Notes: generated by a model not told the origin, from the sequence alone. 64,000 nucleotides of DNA from Siniperca chuatsi (GCF_020085105.1 NC_058051.1:17706455-17770454), one strand, 5' to 3'. Positions 12,801-24,764 are shown, numbered from the stretch's first letter. Translations and numbers: made by a program.

Positions 12801-14914
12801 GCTCCTAGTACTATCTAGCCAAGCAGATTGTTTCAATTTTATGTGCAGATCAGGTTTTTTACGATATCTGCCTCTGAAACTTCTGCTGCCACTGAAACAC
12901 AATGGAGGTGAATGCTTAAAAAAATTCAACAGCAATATGTCTTTCCAGACACAATGTACCAGTTACTAAGGATAATTCACAGACCTCGCTGTGGACAGTT
13001 TTAACAGAGTCGATTTCCGCTGTAGAAAGCAGTTCCAGTTGTATTGCACACTGAAGGCGGCATAGCTGAATCATCTGTGCATTTTATTCCCTTGTGCTGA
13101 ACATAGAAGCGGAAAGAATAGAGCAGTCTGATTGACTGATTGGATGAACAATCTCTTCTTGTAGACCTACTTGCTGTTTGAGCGCCACAAACAAAAATGA
13201 CCTCCATTGTGTGGGGGCAGCAGCAGAAGTGTCAGGGGCTGATATCTCAAAAAACCTCAGCACGTAAAACCAAAGCTATCTGCATGGCTTGATAGCATTT
13301 GGGATAAGTGGGAATATATGCCTTTCTGTAATTTGGTTGACCTGCCCCTTTAAACATGACAGAACAGAATTGGTCTTGGCTGTAAATAGGGAAATCCCCA
13401 GTGGTGAGGGTCCATTTAATATCAGATATTATCATCTTCTTCATCTGATGTCGCTCCATCACTGTAAGTAATCCTTGAGTAAAAACCTCATGGTTGTGTG
13501 CAACTCTGACCTTATGGTTGAGTTTGTCTACCGTTATGTGTTTTGTAGACATTTGCTCTGGGCAAAGTATTTTACAAGCTTACCGGGCTAAAAAGAAAAC
13601 TAAGCTTGTAAAATACTTTGCTCGGAGCAAATGTTTCTCGCAAATAATGACTGTAAAACAAAAGACAGAATGACAAATGAAGACTTAAGAGACAAACCAA
13701 TTTCAGTTTTCATTGTAAAGGGTTCATTTTGAAGCATGTCATTATGTGGAATAAAGATGATAAAGCATGAATTCTTCAGGTACAGCCTTTAAAGTTTAAA
13801 GTAAAGTTTTTGTTTTCTGGAATCAATGATAGCTGGTTTGGCTGATCACCTTTCATATGGGCTACATTTTTCTATCTGTACTATAAATTACAATCATTTG
13901 TTATCCTTATCATGTGTGCATACAGATAGCATAGCCTACTTTACAGATTACTAACAAATTGATATCTTCTATTTCCATATAACAAACACGCATGCACTAC
14001 ATCTCAACAGGAAGACCTGCACACATTTCACAAGATAAAAATATTGTGTTTCTCAATTTTTAGAACGCCTCTTGCAGTAATGCCAAACAGCAGAGTTGTT
14101 TTTAAAGACTAAAATGTAATTTTCTAAATGTGTGCGGTCTCTAGACTGCATTCCTAACTCCCAGAGAGAAAACAGCTGTGGCACGCTCGCTCAGGATAAG
14201 CAGAATGTGTGTCTGACAGTGTTGTTTTTCAGAGCTCACACTCAAAAATCCCTTTTTTGTTTAACAGCAGCCAAGGATTACATTTCACACCGGTGATATG
14301 GCCTATTTAACTCTGACAAACGTTTATTTTGGCGTTCCCTATCATCGGTTAATACACTTCTGAAACCTACATTCTGTCACGCTAAACTAGCTTTTGCAGA
14401 AATGTTTATCCCCACTTTTAGCCTACAAAGAAACCATGTTGGAGCAGTCTTGTTTCCCCACATTAGTTGGCCAAAAACGCAGCAGCCAACATTAAAACAG
14501 CACGTTCGGCCTGCTAGGAAGATACAACAACTACTCCTGGGGGGAGTTGTGTGACGCATGCTTTCCGGGACACACACAAACGCTCTAATATTAACTAACA
14601 CGTGTAAAAGTAAACTGTTAAGATGCCTGAAAGACAACACCGCTGTTCATAGCAAATAAAGCGGTTACAACATGTTTGGCTTATGTGGTATTATTCTTAA
14701 CATGAAGTTGCATAAAGCTATTTTTCATACTTGTTGGTGAAGGCGACAGTGAGCCGTTCTTCCCGTGTTTGGACTTGCTCCTCTTGATGGTGAACACCTG
14801 ATCCAGCACGCGCTGCTGTCCCGAGCGCTGCTCGGTGTCGGAGGGCAGCGCGAGCGACGTGTCTTCGGCGCCCACGATTGTCAACGCGGATCGCAGCGGT
14901 TCCGGAGCCATCAT
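344..14914 (-). CDS. pkp1: Plakophilin-1, armadillo-repeat desmosomal plaque protein (3' end off window)
   Basis: Thirteen exons join without a frame break: 14914-14731, 11516-11395, 7391-7203, 7042-6849, 6371-6242, 5924-5717, 5521-5353, 4486-4369, 2373-2206, 2100-1924, 1517-1364, 1232-1046 and 428-344, giving 2085 nt or 695 codons. Human PKP1 is about 726-747 residues. The head (1-230) has the PKP1-like motif LALPSD then QRV..QV..IKR.KSK, and SRSDP near residue 150. Armadillo repeats start near residue 231, with blocks LLRSPN, AGALRNLVF, WNLSSADELKEELIA, FYNATGCLRNLS and ALQNLTASK. The last exon found encodes KAASVLLYSLWNEKNLQGF. PKP1 binds desmoplakin, desmoglein and keratin at desmosomes and also acts in the nucleus. 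Two ATGs are adjacent at the start; the second has A at -3 and G at +4. The final exon, about 23 residues in human, is not seen. The a/b teleost paralogue is unresolved. Confidence 0.95.
1818..1841 (+). repeat. T24 homopolymer in a pkp1 intron
   Basis: An uninterrupted run of 24 T follows a CT-rich stretch. It lies between pkp1 exons 1364-1517 and 1924-2100, and reads as poly-A on the pkp1 sense strand. Confidence 0.95.
3005..3242. repeat. Dispersed teleost repeat ('actcaaagcgctt' type) in a pkp1 intron
   Basis: The block starts with TGGTAAATGGACTG and TATAGCGCCTTTCTAG, continues with CACTCAAAGCGCTTCACA, and ends with a ATTGGTGGACGACCCGCTC segment. I recognise this series as a very common interspersed repeat in fish genomes. 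It is followed by a GT-rich low-complexity tract at about 3395-3495. No coding exon falls within it. The class is from memory; a repeat library search would settle it. Confidence 0.65.
3834..4110 (+). repeat. Interspersed 'ggctgcaac...taatc' MITE-like repeat, copy 1
   Basis: It begins AGGGCTGCAACCAAC, contains AAATATCTGAAAATACTGAAA and GCCCAAGATGAAGTC, and ends near AACAATTAATCTATTTTC. The same family appears at 4910-5200 and, inverted, at 34060-34425. It is a degraded non-autonomous DNA transposon of a type common in teleosts (class assigned from memory). Confidence 0.6.
4910..5200 (+). repeat. Interspersed 'taatc' MITE-like repeat, copy 2
   Basis: Shares the signature of the copy at 3834-4110: ACAACTAACTATTATTTTTC at the left, a central AATGTCAGAAAATATTGAAA and GATTAATTGACTAATC near the right end. 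It sits in the pkp1 intron between the exons at 4369-4486 and 5353-5521. Confidence 0.6.
8365..8390 (+). repeat. (AC)n microsatellite in pkp1 intron 2
   Basis: Thirteen uninterrupted AC units; likely polymorphic. Confidence 0.95.
9382..9425. repeat. Perfect 19-bp inverted repeat
   Basis: The left arm 9382-9400 (AAACTATTAACACGTTAAC) is the exact reverse complement of 9407-9425, with a 6-nt AT-rich spacer. It lies in pkp1 intron 2. It could form a cruciform or an RNA hairpin; its function is unknown. Confidence 0.9.
10566..10990. repeat. Diverged partial copy of the repeat family at 62460-63200
   Basis: The two loci share GATCGATAACACT, TCATGTTTG, CAGCAGNC, GCTTAGCTTA, AAAGACT, CTGGCTC, GTAACAAAATCTGCCTA and ACTATTTCTTGGC in the same order. 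The TTAA ends seen at the other locus are not clear here, so this is a degraded or truncated copy. Confidence 0.6.
12749..13353. mobile_element. TTAA-flanked non-autonomous element (piggyBac-like MITE candidate)
   Basis: The left end reads TTAAAGGGTAAGTTCACC. The right end, reverse complemented, reads TTAAAGGGGCAGGTCAACC, so the termini form an imperfect inverted repeat that starts with TTAA. Both junctions carry TTAA, the target duplication typical of piggyBac elements. The 605-bp interior has no transposase. It is inserted in pkp1 intron 1. The class is inferred from the ends only. Confidence 0.6.
13549..13634 (+). repeat. 34-bp inverted repeat (long hairpin) in pkp1 intron 1
   Basis: Arm 13549-13582 pairs with arm 13601-13634 across an 18-nt loop. 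In plus-strand RNA the only two non-Watson-Crick positions are G:U wobbles, so the stem is fully paired over 34 bp. In minus-strand RNA (pkp1 sense) they would be A:C mismatches. It could be a young MITE or a source of small RNA; I do not recognise a known microRNA in it. Confidence 0.85.
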
Positions 14915-15120
14915 CTTTCGGTGTCCTTTCCGTGAACGGATCGATTACACCAGTTTCCAAAAATAAAGTGCAGACCCGGAGAAGAAGTGCGATTCGACTC
15001 AGCGCAACGAATGCAGCGGGCGTGACAAGTTTACAGACCGACTTAATGTTCTCGAGGCAGCGGCGGTGAACTCCACCCTCTGGACCGCGCCCAGTCGAGG
15101 TGGGACCGAAGAGAGTTCAC
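14915..15120 (-). promoter_or_regulatory. pkp1 5' UTR and putative promoter, CpG-enriched
   Basis: The first pkp1 exon and the sequence just upstream are clearly richer in CpG than the surrounding AT-rich DNA (for example the stretch around 14820-14900 with GCGCG and CGGCG runs). This is the expected place for the transcription start. No clear TATA box is seen. The exact start site cannot be placed from sequence alone. Confidence 0.5.
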
Positions 15121-15403
15121 ATGCAGGTGCGGAGTGAAGGGAGGGGCCGAGGCAGACAGGGAGGCAGACAGGCATATTACATGCGTATATCAGTGTGCAA
15201 TCTCTGCACAACTGTGGTGCAAGAGAGGATCAGCACAAGCTTTTCTTTTTTTTTTTTGAAGGAAAACATTATTGTCTTCCCGCAGCCCTCAGCAGGAGCA
15301 TTTAGTGTTGTGCCATATAGTGAAATCAATAGGCCTATAATGAAATAGCCTAAGCTGAAAGAAATAATACATTTTCTAAGTTCATAACTTGTGGTGGTGA
15401 ATA

Positions 15404-15825
15404 ACTCACATTTAAGCTACTCAAGTACTGTATATAAGTAAAAATCTTAGGTACTTGTACTTTACTTGAGTATTCCATTTTAAGCTACTTTATACTATTA
15501 CTTCACTAGCTAACATTTCAATGGGAAATATTGTACTTTTTATTCCACTGCAACAGTAAAATGTCACCAACACATTAATGCATCAGTAATAATAATCCAA
15601 AAATATATAATATAATATAATATATAATTGTATATAGGGGACATTTTCCTGCACTATGAGTACTTTCAGTTTTGATACTTAAAGAACATTTTGCTTATAA
15701 TGTTAGGTACCTTTACTTAAGTGACATTTTAATGCAAGACTTTTACTTGAAATGGAGTATATTTAGATTGCAGTATTGCTACTTCTACGTATGTAAAGGA
15801 TGTGAATACTTTTTCCACCACTGTT
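15404..15825. repeat. Interspersed 'tacttaagta' teleost repeat, copy 1
   Basis: Contains the hallmark strings TCAAGTACTGTATATAAGTA, TACTTGTACTTTACTTGAG, GCAAGACTTTTACTTGAAAT and AATACTTTTTCCACCACT. Related blocks are at 38520-38650 and 54785-54935. I recognise this as a widespread non-autonomous DNA transposon family of teleosts; class from memory. Confidence 0.65.
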
Positions 15826-16489
15826 ACTTGAGTGTGTCTGTTTTATGTTACATTATGGCCCATTTCTAACCCACTACATTACAGAGGGAAATATTGTACG
15901 TTTTATCTGACAGCTGCACTAGTTATCTCTTCAAAGTAATGCTTTACATGCAAAACTTATAATAAACTTATAAAATATAACGCATTGTTACAGAATATAC
16001 TGTACATCCCATACACGTGCACCGCTTTCTAATAAGGAATACTTTATAAAAGGGTGTATTAATTTTCATTAAATACTTTAGATAAATAATAGCTCCTTAA
16101 TAGGAAAAAATTTTTTTATACAAAGTTGTAATAAATCAATTTGGCTGGTACATTCTACACTACAGGTGTTGCTCTTGTGTCCATTCCTATATGTGCTGTT
16201 TTAAGACTACAATGGTCATTTTTATTTTAATTTGAAATTCAGTATATAGGCTACAAAGTACATGATGATTTTTAAATATAGAATTACATGTATTTATTCC
16301 CATAATGGAACGTACATGCAGTTTCTCTTGTTTTATTATCATTCAGTTAGTCATTAAGATCTAACATCCTCTTTTACAACAGACATTTTGACACTTGACT
16401 GTAGGAAAAGCACAGGAGTTACTAATTACATAATGTTCAATCTATTCAATTGTCTCAGTAAGCCATGACAGCCTGACAGTGGGCCAGGC

Positions 16490-17110
16490 TGTCTCTCATC
16501 CCGACTGCTTCACACTCGACTGCATACTGCTCCAGTGCATGTCGAAGGTCTGATGAAGCCAACAGAAACACACGTAACACTCATTCAAAAAACACATGTA
16601 GACTGGATGGGCAAACTCCCCCCGACACTTCCAACACTCCTGCATGGGTAAAGAGCTGGTCCACTGTTCCATGACCAGGATGTTATCTGCATTGCTCCTC
16701 TTGGATCTGAGGTTTGACAAACGTTTGGAGTCTCCTTTCCAGCACCCTGGAATAAGCTTTCCCAGGGAAGTTGAGCAGTGTGATACCCCGATAATTGGAT
16801 AAAATGGGAACCACCATCCCGGTCTGCCATTGTGCAGGCACTGTCCCAGACCTCCATGCGACTCTGAAGAAGGCTGTCAACCAAGACAGCCCAACAATGT
16901 CCAGAGCTTTCTGCATCTCAGGGAGAATCTCATCCACACCTCCACTGAGGAGCTCAGAGACCTCAGCCAGGGATATGGGTTAGGCTTCCCCCATGTCTTA
17001 AAACTCCTTGACAGAGGACGTGTTGGTCGTGCCCAGGAGTTCCTCAAAGTGCTCTTTCCGCCACTTGATAATATCCCCAGTCCAGGTCAGCAGTTCTCCT
17101 CCCCTGCTGA
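16490..17110 (-). pseudogene. Decayed non-LTR retrotransposon (LINE) reverse transcriptase fragment
   Basis: On the minus strand, two overlapping frames give an RT fragment: VDEILPEMQKALDIVGLSWL and WQTGMVVPI, then after a frameshift SNYRGITLLNFPGKAYSRVL and QIQEEQC. This matches the LINE RT finger/palm region common in fish genomes (usual form VPLFKKGD then NYRGITLL). Upstream at 16940-17110 the residues before this block (WTGDI..W, AEVSELLSGG) can also be read. Frameshifts, stops and loss of the GFRPGRG region mark it as dead. Confidence 0.85.
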
Positions 17111-17700
17111 ACACAGCCTGAACCAAGCTCTACTTTCCCTTCCTGAGTTGTCTAACGCTTTGCCAGAACTAGTTGTCAGATCGTCTTATGTGTTCCTTAA
17201 GCATTCTAGCCACTTCATCTGCCTGCTTGTTCCCCGCCAGCTTGATTTTCTACCTGCACTTTGGACTTCTGCCTTTTTGCCTGCCCCTTGCCTGGTTAAG
17301 TTTGCTTTTCTTTGTTTGCCTTCCTGGTTTCCTGACTCAAACGTGATTCCTTGCCTGCTAGTCTCCAGCCTGCTTCCCAGTCTGCTAGCCTTGGGCCTGC
17401 TATCATTCCACCTACCTCTCAGTTGGCCGTCGCTGTCGACCGACGCCTAGCCAGATCTTCCAGATCTCTAGCCCGCCTGCCTGTGGTATCCTGCTCTGCC
17501 ACTGTCTGGCTGCCTAGCCACCTGGCCCCCTGCCTGAGCTTTCCTGTTCTGCTGATCTCCATCGTCCAGGCCACCCACCTTTGGTTCCCTTGGACTCCTG
17601 CCTGTTTTGTGACTTTGAGTAAAGACAAGCTTTTATATTTGTCTGCTTGGTCTCTGGGTTGTACTTTTGGGTCCAAACTTGCATGTTCTGAGTCATAACA
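17110..17700 (+). repeat. Pyrimidine-rich block with fish retroelement-like 3' tail
   Basis: A run of CCTGCCT/TTGCCTG-rich sequence ends with TTTGTGACTTTGAGTAAAGA, GTCTGCTTGGTCTCTG and GGGTCCAAAC. Such an end is common for teleost retroelement 3' regions that join an AATAAA-like signal to a TTTGGGTCC tail. The two long open frames here come from the low-complexity composition and are not genes. Confidence 0.5.
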
Positions 17701-20700
17701 AAACAGTATTTAATGTGCATGTATTGCGTATTTACAAATTCCTGAAATCTTTATGTTAGGACATTTAGATGAAAGAAGGAATTATAGGAATATTGCACAT
17801 ATTACAAAACTTTTTTTCAGGGCCAAGTTTATATCACCGCTAGATGCTATAATAGAAGGTGCATGATGGATTCAGTATCAGACTACACCAGCATATTGAT
17901 GAGACATTTTTCCATTTTCTGATGGTTCAAAATTTGCTGACTGTTTTATGAAAAAGAGTAACTTTGACTGAGGGTTATCCACCCAGTATCTCTGCTGATG
18001 TCTACAGTAAAATCTGAGATAGCATAATAGGTATAAAGCACTTATAGATTTATGTGTTAAAAGCAGGGCATGGTGAACTATTTTTATTCATTATTATTTA
18101 ATTTTTCAAAAGACTTTACAAAAAAAGACACGACAAGATATATCAAGTGTACAGAATATTTTTCAATCAAATGTAAAGACAGAAAAACCATTAAACTAGA
18201 TCACCATCTTCAAATGCCTGTCAGATTTCCTTCACATCAGCAGTTTTAGAAACAGCTAAAATTTTGATCAACCTATGTGTAAGAGAGCCCTCTGGGCTAG
18301 ATTAGGCTGGACTATTCTTTACTATCTGGTTTGCATCTAGGCATATTGTTAAGGATAGAGGTGAGACAGGTCAGGGCATGAGCAAGCAAAAGTAAACCTG
18401 AGGAGAGCAAAGAAACAGGGAAGAATCAGAAATGACAGGAAAAAAAGGAGATAATATGAGCACATGCATAACACGCTCTCTGCATAACCGGATTGCTTTG
18501 GCTAAGTTTCTACAGGTAACATTTTCCCACCACACCCTTTGCTTCAACACTGCCAAGGTAATAAACAAATTTAATGTGTAACGTACCTGTGATGTGTGTG
18601 TGCGTTTCTGACATTGTAAGTCAATTAGGGTGCAGATAAACTCAGCCTCGACTGGTATATACCTACCAGAATGTTTTAATAGAGGCAGGAACATGAGTCA
18701 AATATTTGTTTGCTCCACTGATAATGTAAACTCATTCAAGCATGTGTATAGGTTCAAGACAAGGCCGTATTATTTGATTACAGTTGATAGCTGAAGCAGA
18801 GAATAAAAAAAAAGACAAATCACATTTTTTTAATACACATTTATCAAATTTTAAAGTGACTACCATGTGAAACTAAACCTCTATCAGTGTTCATCCATGA
18901 CTCAATAATTTACTGATTTAACGTGCGATACAGCCACGAACAACCTGTTAACTACGTTAGCTATATTCTTGTACTGCTGCGATGCTGGCAGGATTATGTG
19001 GTGAGTACCACACCTAGCCTGAAGGCTTTGTGTGTGTGTGTGTCACTGTGTACCACTTGAAGTTTTGGCAGCATGGCATTGGTAAGTTGAGCCTTCACAG
19101 ACATAACACTGACTAATGTCTGCCAAGAGCCAAAAGACTGAGTGTGAAGAATACTGGAACAGCCGTACATAACCTTGACAAAGTTACAGTAAGGACATCT
19201 GTAAAGCCAAATGTCACTCTAAAGCTTAGCCATTTTCTGCAGTTGTAGGCAAGTGTGAACACCAATATGCTTGCGTGGTCGGTCTTCATTTATGTCACGA
19301 AAAAATTCTGTGTTGATAACACCTCAAAACCCAAGGAAAAGGTCACAGAGTGAGCAATGTCACCACCAGTGTATAACAGTCCATATGGATACAGACCGTA
19401 TGGAGTGTTGTACAGAATGTGTGTGAAGTCACACCTCAATAAAAGTACCGTTATCACTTACACTTTACTATGTATGCTTTGGGGAGTTGCCAGCACATAT
19501 ACAATGTGCAATATATTACAAATGATCTTTGAAAGATCCTGAAAATGTGTGCACTTTTTGATGGATTTACAGGCCTACACACCCACACTATACAGTATAG
19601 TGTATAGGTACTAGTTCTGGAGGCTTAAGGAGGTGTGTCACTGGATATTCAATTGATGTCAGGACATACATTTGATGTGATCAGGACTGAGCAGATAAGC
19701 AGAAGCTTTGTTGCTGATAAATGTCAGCTTTTGCCTATAGAAGCAGCGCAGTAATGTGTTGCGTATGTAAAGTATGTAGCCGTAGGGATGACACAAAGGT
19801 ATCTGTGGTTAAGCCCATACCTATCATTTCTACGTCATTTAACTTTTCATATCAATAACTTTTTCCCCACAAGGAGATTAAGCTCCTTGAATGGTGCACA
19901 AACACCACAGACAATATAAATAACTTAAAGTAGTAATACTAATAGTAACACAAATCTGTGTTCTTTTGTTTGACCCTTGTGTATCTGATACATAGATACA
20001 TACATGTTTTTTCCTTCAACATTGAGGATTGATTTTATGAGTACACACAAGATCTGTGCAAACAAATGGGTGTTGCGTAAACATACTATTAATGAGGTTA
20101 TGTAACTGTGAAGGGAAGACATGGTATGTGTGTGAGTGACAAGTAAAGAGTCGCACTGATTGGGTGAGGGCATTATGTATGGAGAGAAGGTGAAGCCTTT
20201 ACATGACACACACCAGGCTCTGAACTCATCTATCCACTTAAACAATAAATTGGTAGTCTGTAAAACTGAGGTGACAGCACCATCTAGCAAGCCAAATAAG
20301 AATTGCAACTGCAACCTGTACAAAACCTTTGCCTAAATAAAAGCTATGATTTAGATCTTATCCTCTAATCTGAGACAAAGAATATGACCAAGCATTCACT
20401 GCCAACTTTCATTAATTGACAGTTTGATACTCGATTCTATGACACATTTTGGTTGGTACTCAAAAAGTATTGAGGTTCGATACCCAGCCCTAATCGGGAC
20501 CACATATTGAATTTCATTGAACAAAAGTATTAACAGTTAAAAATGCAGAGGATTTTTAGATAAGCTAAATGTTACTATGAAGGCTACATGATTCTGCAAA
20601 CACCATGTGATTTTATTGGTACAGCATAAAAGGCACAGATTTAATTCACTGAGCATACTTGACCAAAGGAGTGATGAGGCACAGCCAACCAGAGTACACA

Positions 20701-21308
20701 GACAAGAAAAATAAAAGAATAAAAACTTTGGCTGACCACAGAGTGAATATGGTTATTAAAAACTGAACCAGTCGGCTCTTACTTTCATGATCAAGACAAA
20801 TCATTGTCATCTTCCACATAGTTAAAGATAATCCTGCCAGGAGAGGGCGTGATACAGTCAAATAACATTTACCATAAAAAAATGCTGGTAGCCACTTGTA
20901 CCAGAAACTAAAAACATTACATAGAACAAAAAGGAGAAAAAAAAGCAAGTGTAAGCTGGGTACTTTGCTAGTGTTATTGGGCAAAAATCTACCCCAGTGC
21001 ACTGTGGGTGACCTTAGTGTGGTCTGTACCATACATCATTTTGCATACATCGAAAAAGATACAACCGAAACACCCATCATATATGATGTTTAGAGTAACC
21101 CTTCTAGCTGTGCTGGTAAAATACAAAAAAGATCATCTATACAAAAACGAGTCTATTTACCTTGTTTTGGCTTACAAACAGTACCATTACAAGTGTAGTG
21201 TATACATCCTATACATCAGTGCTCCTCAGGTTAAGGCTTTATGAACCAAAGCACATTCTTATCCCAACTCATGTGGAGGTAGAAATACTGCAGCAAGTCC
21301 ACAGTCTA

Positions 21309-21372
21309 AAGCTATATTCACACCAAATCAGGCTTTGCGGCGAAAACGCCTGATTTGGTGTGAATACAGCTT
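21309..21372. repeat. 25-bp inverted repeat hairpin in probable tead3 3' region
   Basis: The left arm 21309-21333 (starts AAGCTATATTCACACC) pairs with 21348-21372 with a single mismatch across a 14-nt loop. The minus-strand form has a G:U pair at the mismatch. It is about 1 kb downstream of the tead3 stop codon, so it may be transcribed in the 3' UTR. It is most likely a very short palindromic MITE. Confidence 0.8.
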
Positions 21373-22408
21373 AAGTACAAAGAGTATTATGACAATGAAC
21401 AGTAAAGATAATTCTTTCATTAAAAATGCTGCTGACACCCGAGTGTGAACTGAATCTGAAACTGGTTGTGAACTGTTTCCAAAGACAGATGAGCCAAACT
21501 TAAACACCTCCTTGAGATTTGATTCCCTCCACACCTTGTACCACTGGAAACCTTTGAACAGCAAATACATCTAAAATGATGGCCCTCTTTACACTATTTT
21601 CAAATATAAATACGACTTTTACGTCTTTACATGTAGTGCATTACATTCTGGGAAGAGGCACACTCATACTTTGTCATATGATGCTTGGAGTTTTGATTAA
21701 ACCAACTGGAGATCATGACTCCACACTAAGCAGTGATAGAGGATACACCATTATAGGCTCATTCAAGTCCTACCTTACAGAGATACTACAAACTGTAGAA
21801 GAAATAGTAATTGTGGCAGAGTTACATTAACACTGATTAAATGGTTTGTTTGCCAACCTATATTCAAACTCGTCTCACATGAGTCACACCTATGACGTAA
21901 ATGCATATGCTGGGAAAATTCCCTAGAAACGATAATATTTATTTGTAGTGCATCACAGCTACATTCCTACTGTATACAATGTATATGATGGAAGACTATC
22001 ACATATTAAACTTGATTGAATGTAGTTTAGCCCTTTTTTGGGATGTTTTTATCATATGTTTGTCACATGCCTAATACCTGTAATGACACTGAGTTTCAGG
22101 TGAGACATTTCAGTGACTGAATAATTACATTACTGATTATTATGCCAAGAATGATACCACATATTCTACAAAAATGAATTTCACTTAAGTGTTTAAATCA
22201 TGGGATGTTGTGGAGAAACATGTGCAGCGATGGAAATGCATACACATTAAACAAACAACAGGTGTGACTAGAGTGTGACTGTTGGTCTGTTAAAAACAAG
22301 TGTGTGTTTAGAGTAGAGGAGTGGGGATTCTCTGTGTTTGAGCAGGAAATAGTGTTTATGCTGTATGTATCAAAAAGTCTGTGGAGAGTCTATCCATGCA
22401 ACATGCTG

Positions 22409-24732
22409 CTAGTCGTTAACTAGTCGATAAACATGGTACTGTGCTCCATGTTCACTAGTGGACACTTCAAACACAAAGGCGATGCACAGCAGAGTCTCTT
22501 GAGTTTCTCTGTTGGACACCACCTAGCAAGAGACAGGAAAAGAGGAAAACATTGTGGAGGTCAGGATTTAATAATAAAACATGCAAACAAACTCCAATCT
22601 GGAGATACAGATGTAGGAAATAACACAGGTGCACAGAGACACATGCACATACCTGTAGGATGGTGAAGTTCTCCAGTACACTGTTCATCATGTATTTCTC
22701 TGGCAGGTGTTTGAGTTTGTGGATGAAGTTGATCATATATTCACACATGGGCGAACGATGGATGCGGAACACGTACTTTCCTCCTTCCATTTGTGCATAT
22801 TCAGTCTTAATGGGAGGAATCCACACATCACAGTTAAACCACATGTTAATATGGTCTGATATGAAGCCCTTTAAGCACATTAAAAAAAAAAGGACAAAAA
22901 GAAAAAGAAAAAAAAGGGTTCATCTTCTCACCTCAACCTTCTCTACCACCTGTTTGCCAAAGGAGCAGACCTTTGTTGAAACACTGATGGTGATGTTTTC
23001 TGTTCCACTGTACTGGCTGCTCACACCGTAGAACACACCAGAACCCTCCTCAATGTCACTGCTCAGGTCGGCCTGAAACAAGCACAAAAAGATGGGCCGT
23101 GTGAATTCCAGCACATATCTGGGTCAGGGTTACTACTGTGGCTCTTGATGCAAAATGTGAGCATTTTCCTGTGACTTTTAGTCCCATTACATGCTCTAAG
23201 CAATAATAAAAATAACTTAAGGCATTTCTTGCTTTCATGTGTATTAAAATATGCAGGATAGTTAAAGGTTCACTGTGGAATTTTTGACCACTAGCAGCGC
23301 TATGGAGTCGTTTTTCTATGAGTAGGTCCACTTTTTGTTTGTCTCGTGTAAGCGCACAAGGTATGCATGTGTGCACATGAAGGTGATGTGGTACACAGTC
23401 CTGCCAATGGTTTCACACTATTCCACTGATCAACAGGTGGAGGTAACAGGCCAAGATATGCTGCAATGTGCCAGCAAAGGCAGGGAAGAAGAAGACTGCA
23501 AGCTAGTAAACATGAATGTAAACAATGCAGGATTTAAAATACTTACTGTTTGTTTACAAGAAAACTCCACAGGGCACCTTTAAATAAAATTGTTTGACAA
23601 GCAACTACCAGTTCCTGTGTAAACCCCTGCTCCAGCATCACATTGGCTTTGCTTCCCCCGTGTGGTGTAGCAGGTTATAACCTCAGACTAAACGGAGCTA
23701 TGTAATGTAACACCAACATAAACCAACCATCTAATGCAATGACTGAAATAAAGATCTAATGCAAAAACTAAAATACATAGGTTACGTTAGTGTCAAAGTT
23801 GTATAATTCCCCAATGACCCCCTGACTTCTTGTGATAATTTACCAAATTCATCGACTTCCTTTTCTGCAGCATACCTCTCAAAATTTGCAGTTAAAAAAA
23901 TAAAATAAAATTCTCATCAGTGAGAACACTGCGTACTGACCCAGAACTTGACGAGAAAGAATGCGTTGTGCGGCCCTTTTTCATACAGCTCCTTCAGGCC
24001 TCCTTTCTTCTCAGAGAACTTGTCGTAAATCTGCCTCACATCTATAGACTCCAACACGGGGTCATTGTAGCCCGGGTTTGTTGGGCCAATGTGTACGAAA
24101 AGGTGTTTATACTGTAGGGAAGGAAGGAGAACTGATAAGAAAGTGAGGAAAGACTTGGTTTGGCAAAATTTTATATTGTTATACTGTATAAATGTCTGGA
24201 TGTCTGTACCGCCTCCCTGTCTCTCTGGGTCTCCAGAAAAGCAGAGTACTCCAGTAGCCGTAGTTTTGCTGAGGCGATGGTTCTGTCTTGCCATACAGGA
24301 GCTGCTATAGCTGCAGGGCGGTGGGGAGGCAGCGGCTCATAACCTGCCAAACATTTAAACCGGGAAAACACAATTAATATAACAATAATCTTTACTAATT
24401 ACTAAAATCTGTGAGTTTGCGTTCACACTTACTGATAGGTGCAGGGACAGGGGCTGGTAGTGTAGTGTATGGTGGCTGTGCAAAGGGCTTGATGCTGTGA
24501 GAAGGAAGAGTAGGAACCCAAAAATGAGCAACTGTACCAGCTTAAGTACAAGACTCTCTCCAATTTTAAACAAACAAAACCAACTAATCTGCCAGTGTTA
24601 CTTACTCCTGAGAATGTCCAGGCTGTCCTGGCATAGGGCCGGGCCAAAACTAAACAAAGGGAAAGAAGGGAAACAGGGCAGATAGTATACTCAGACTTTT
24701 ATCCAGAAGGTAGAAAAGTGTGTGTGAACAGA

Positions 24733-24764
<32 letters not shown>

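Larger units (their letters stand above)
11517..14730 (-). other. pkp1 intron 1: no exon seen, contains a MITE and a hairpin
   Basis: The first intron of pkp1 contains a TTAA-flanked MITE-like element (12749-13353) and a 34-bp inverted repeat (13549-13634). The remainder is AT-rich unique-looking sequence with no open reading frame resembling a known protein. Confidence 0.6.
15121..22408. other. Interval between pkp1 and tead3; repeats and probable tead3 3' UTR
   Basis: No protein gene is recognised. It holds a fish repeat (15404-15825), a decayed LINE reverse transcriptase (16490-17110), a pyrimidine-rich block with a retroelement-like tail (17110-17700) and a short hairpin (21309-21372). 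Because tead3 is transcribed right to left, part of the stretch just left of 22409 should be its 3' UTR. The polyadenylation site cannot be chosen among several AATAAA-like motifs. Confidence 0.5.

Noticed and set aside
16830-17450. 206-codon plus-strand frame
   Set aside because: It is antisense to the dead LINE reverse transcriptase and then runs through the pyrimidine-rich repeat block.
20460-20490. 'GGTTCGATACCC' resembling a tRNA T-arm
   Set aside because: No matching acceptor stem, D-arm or anticodon stem is present around it.
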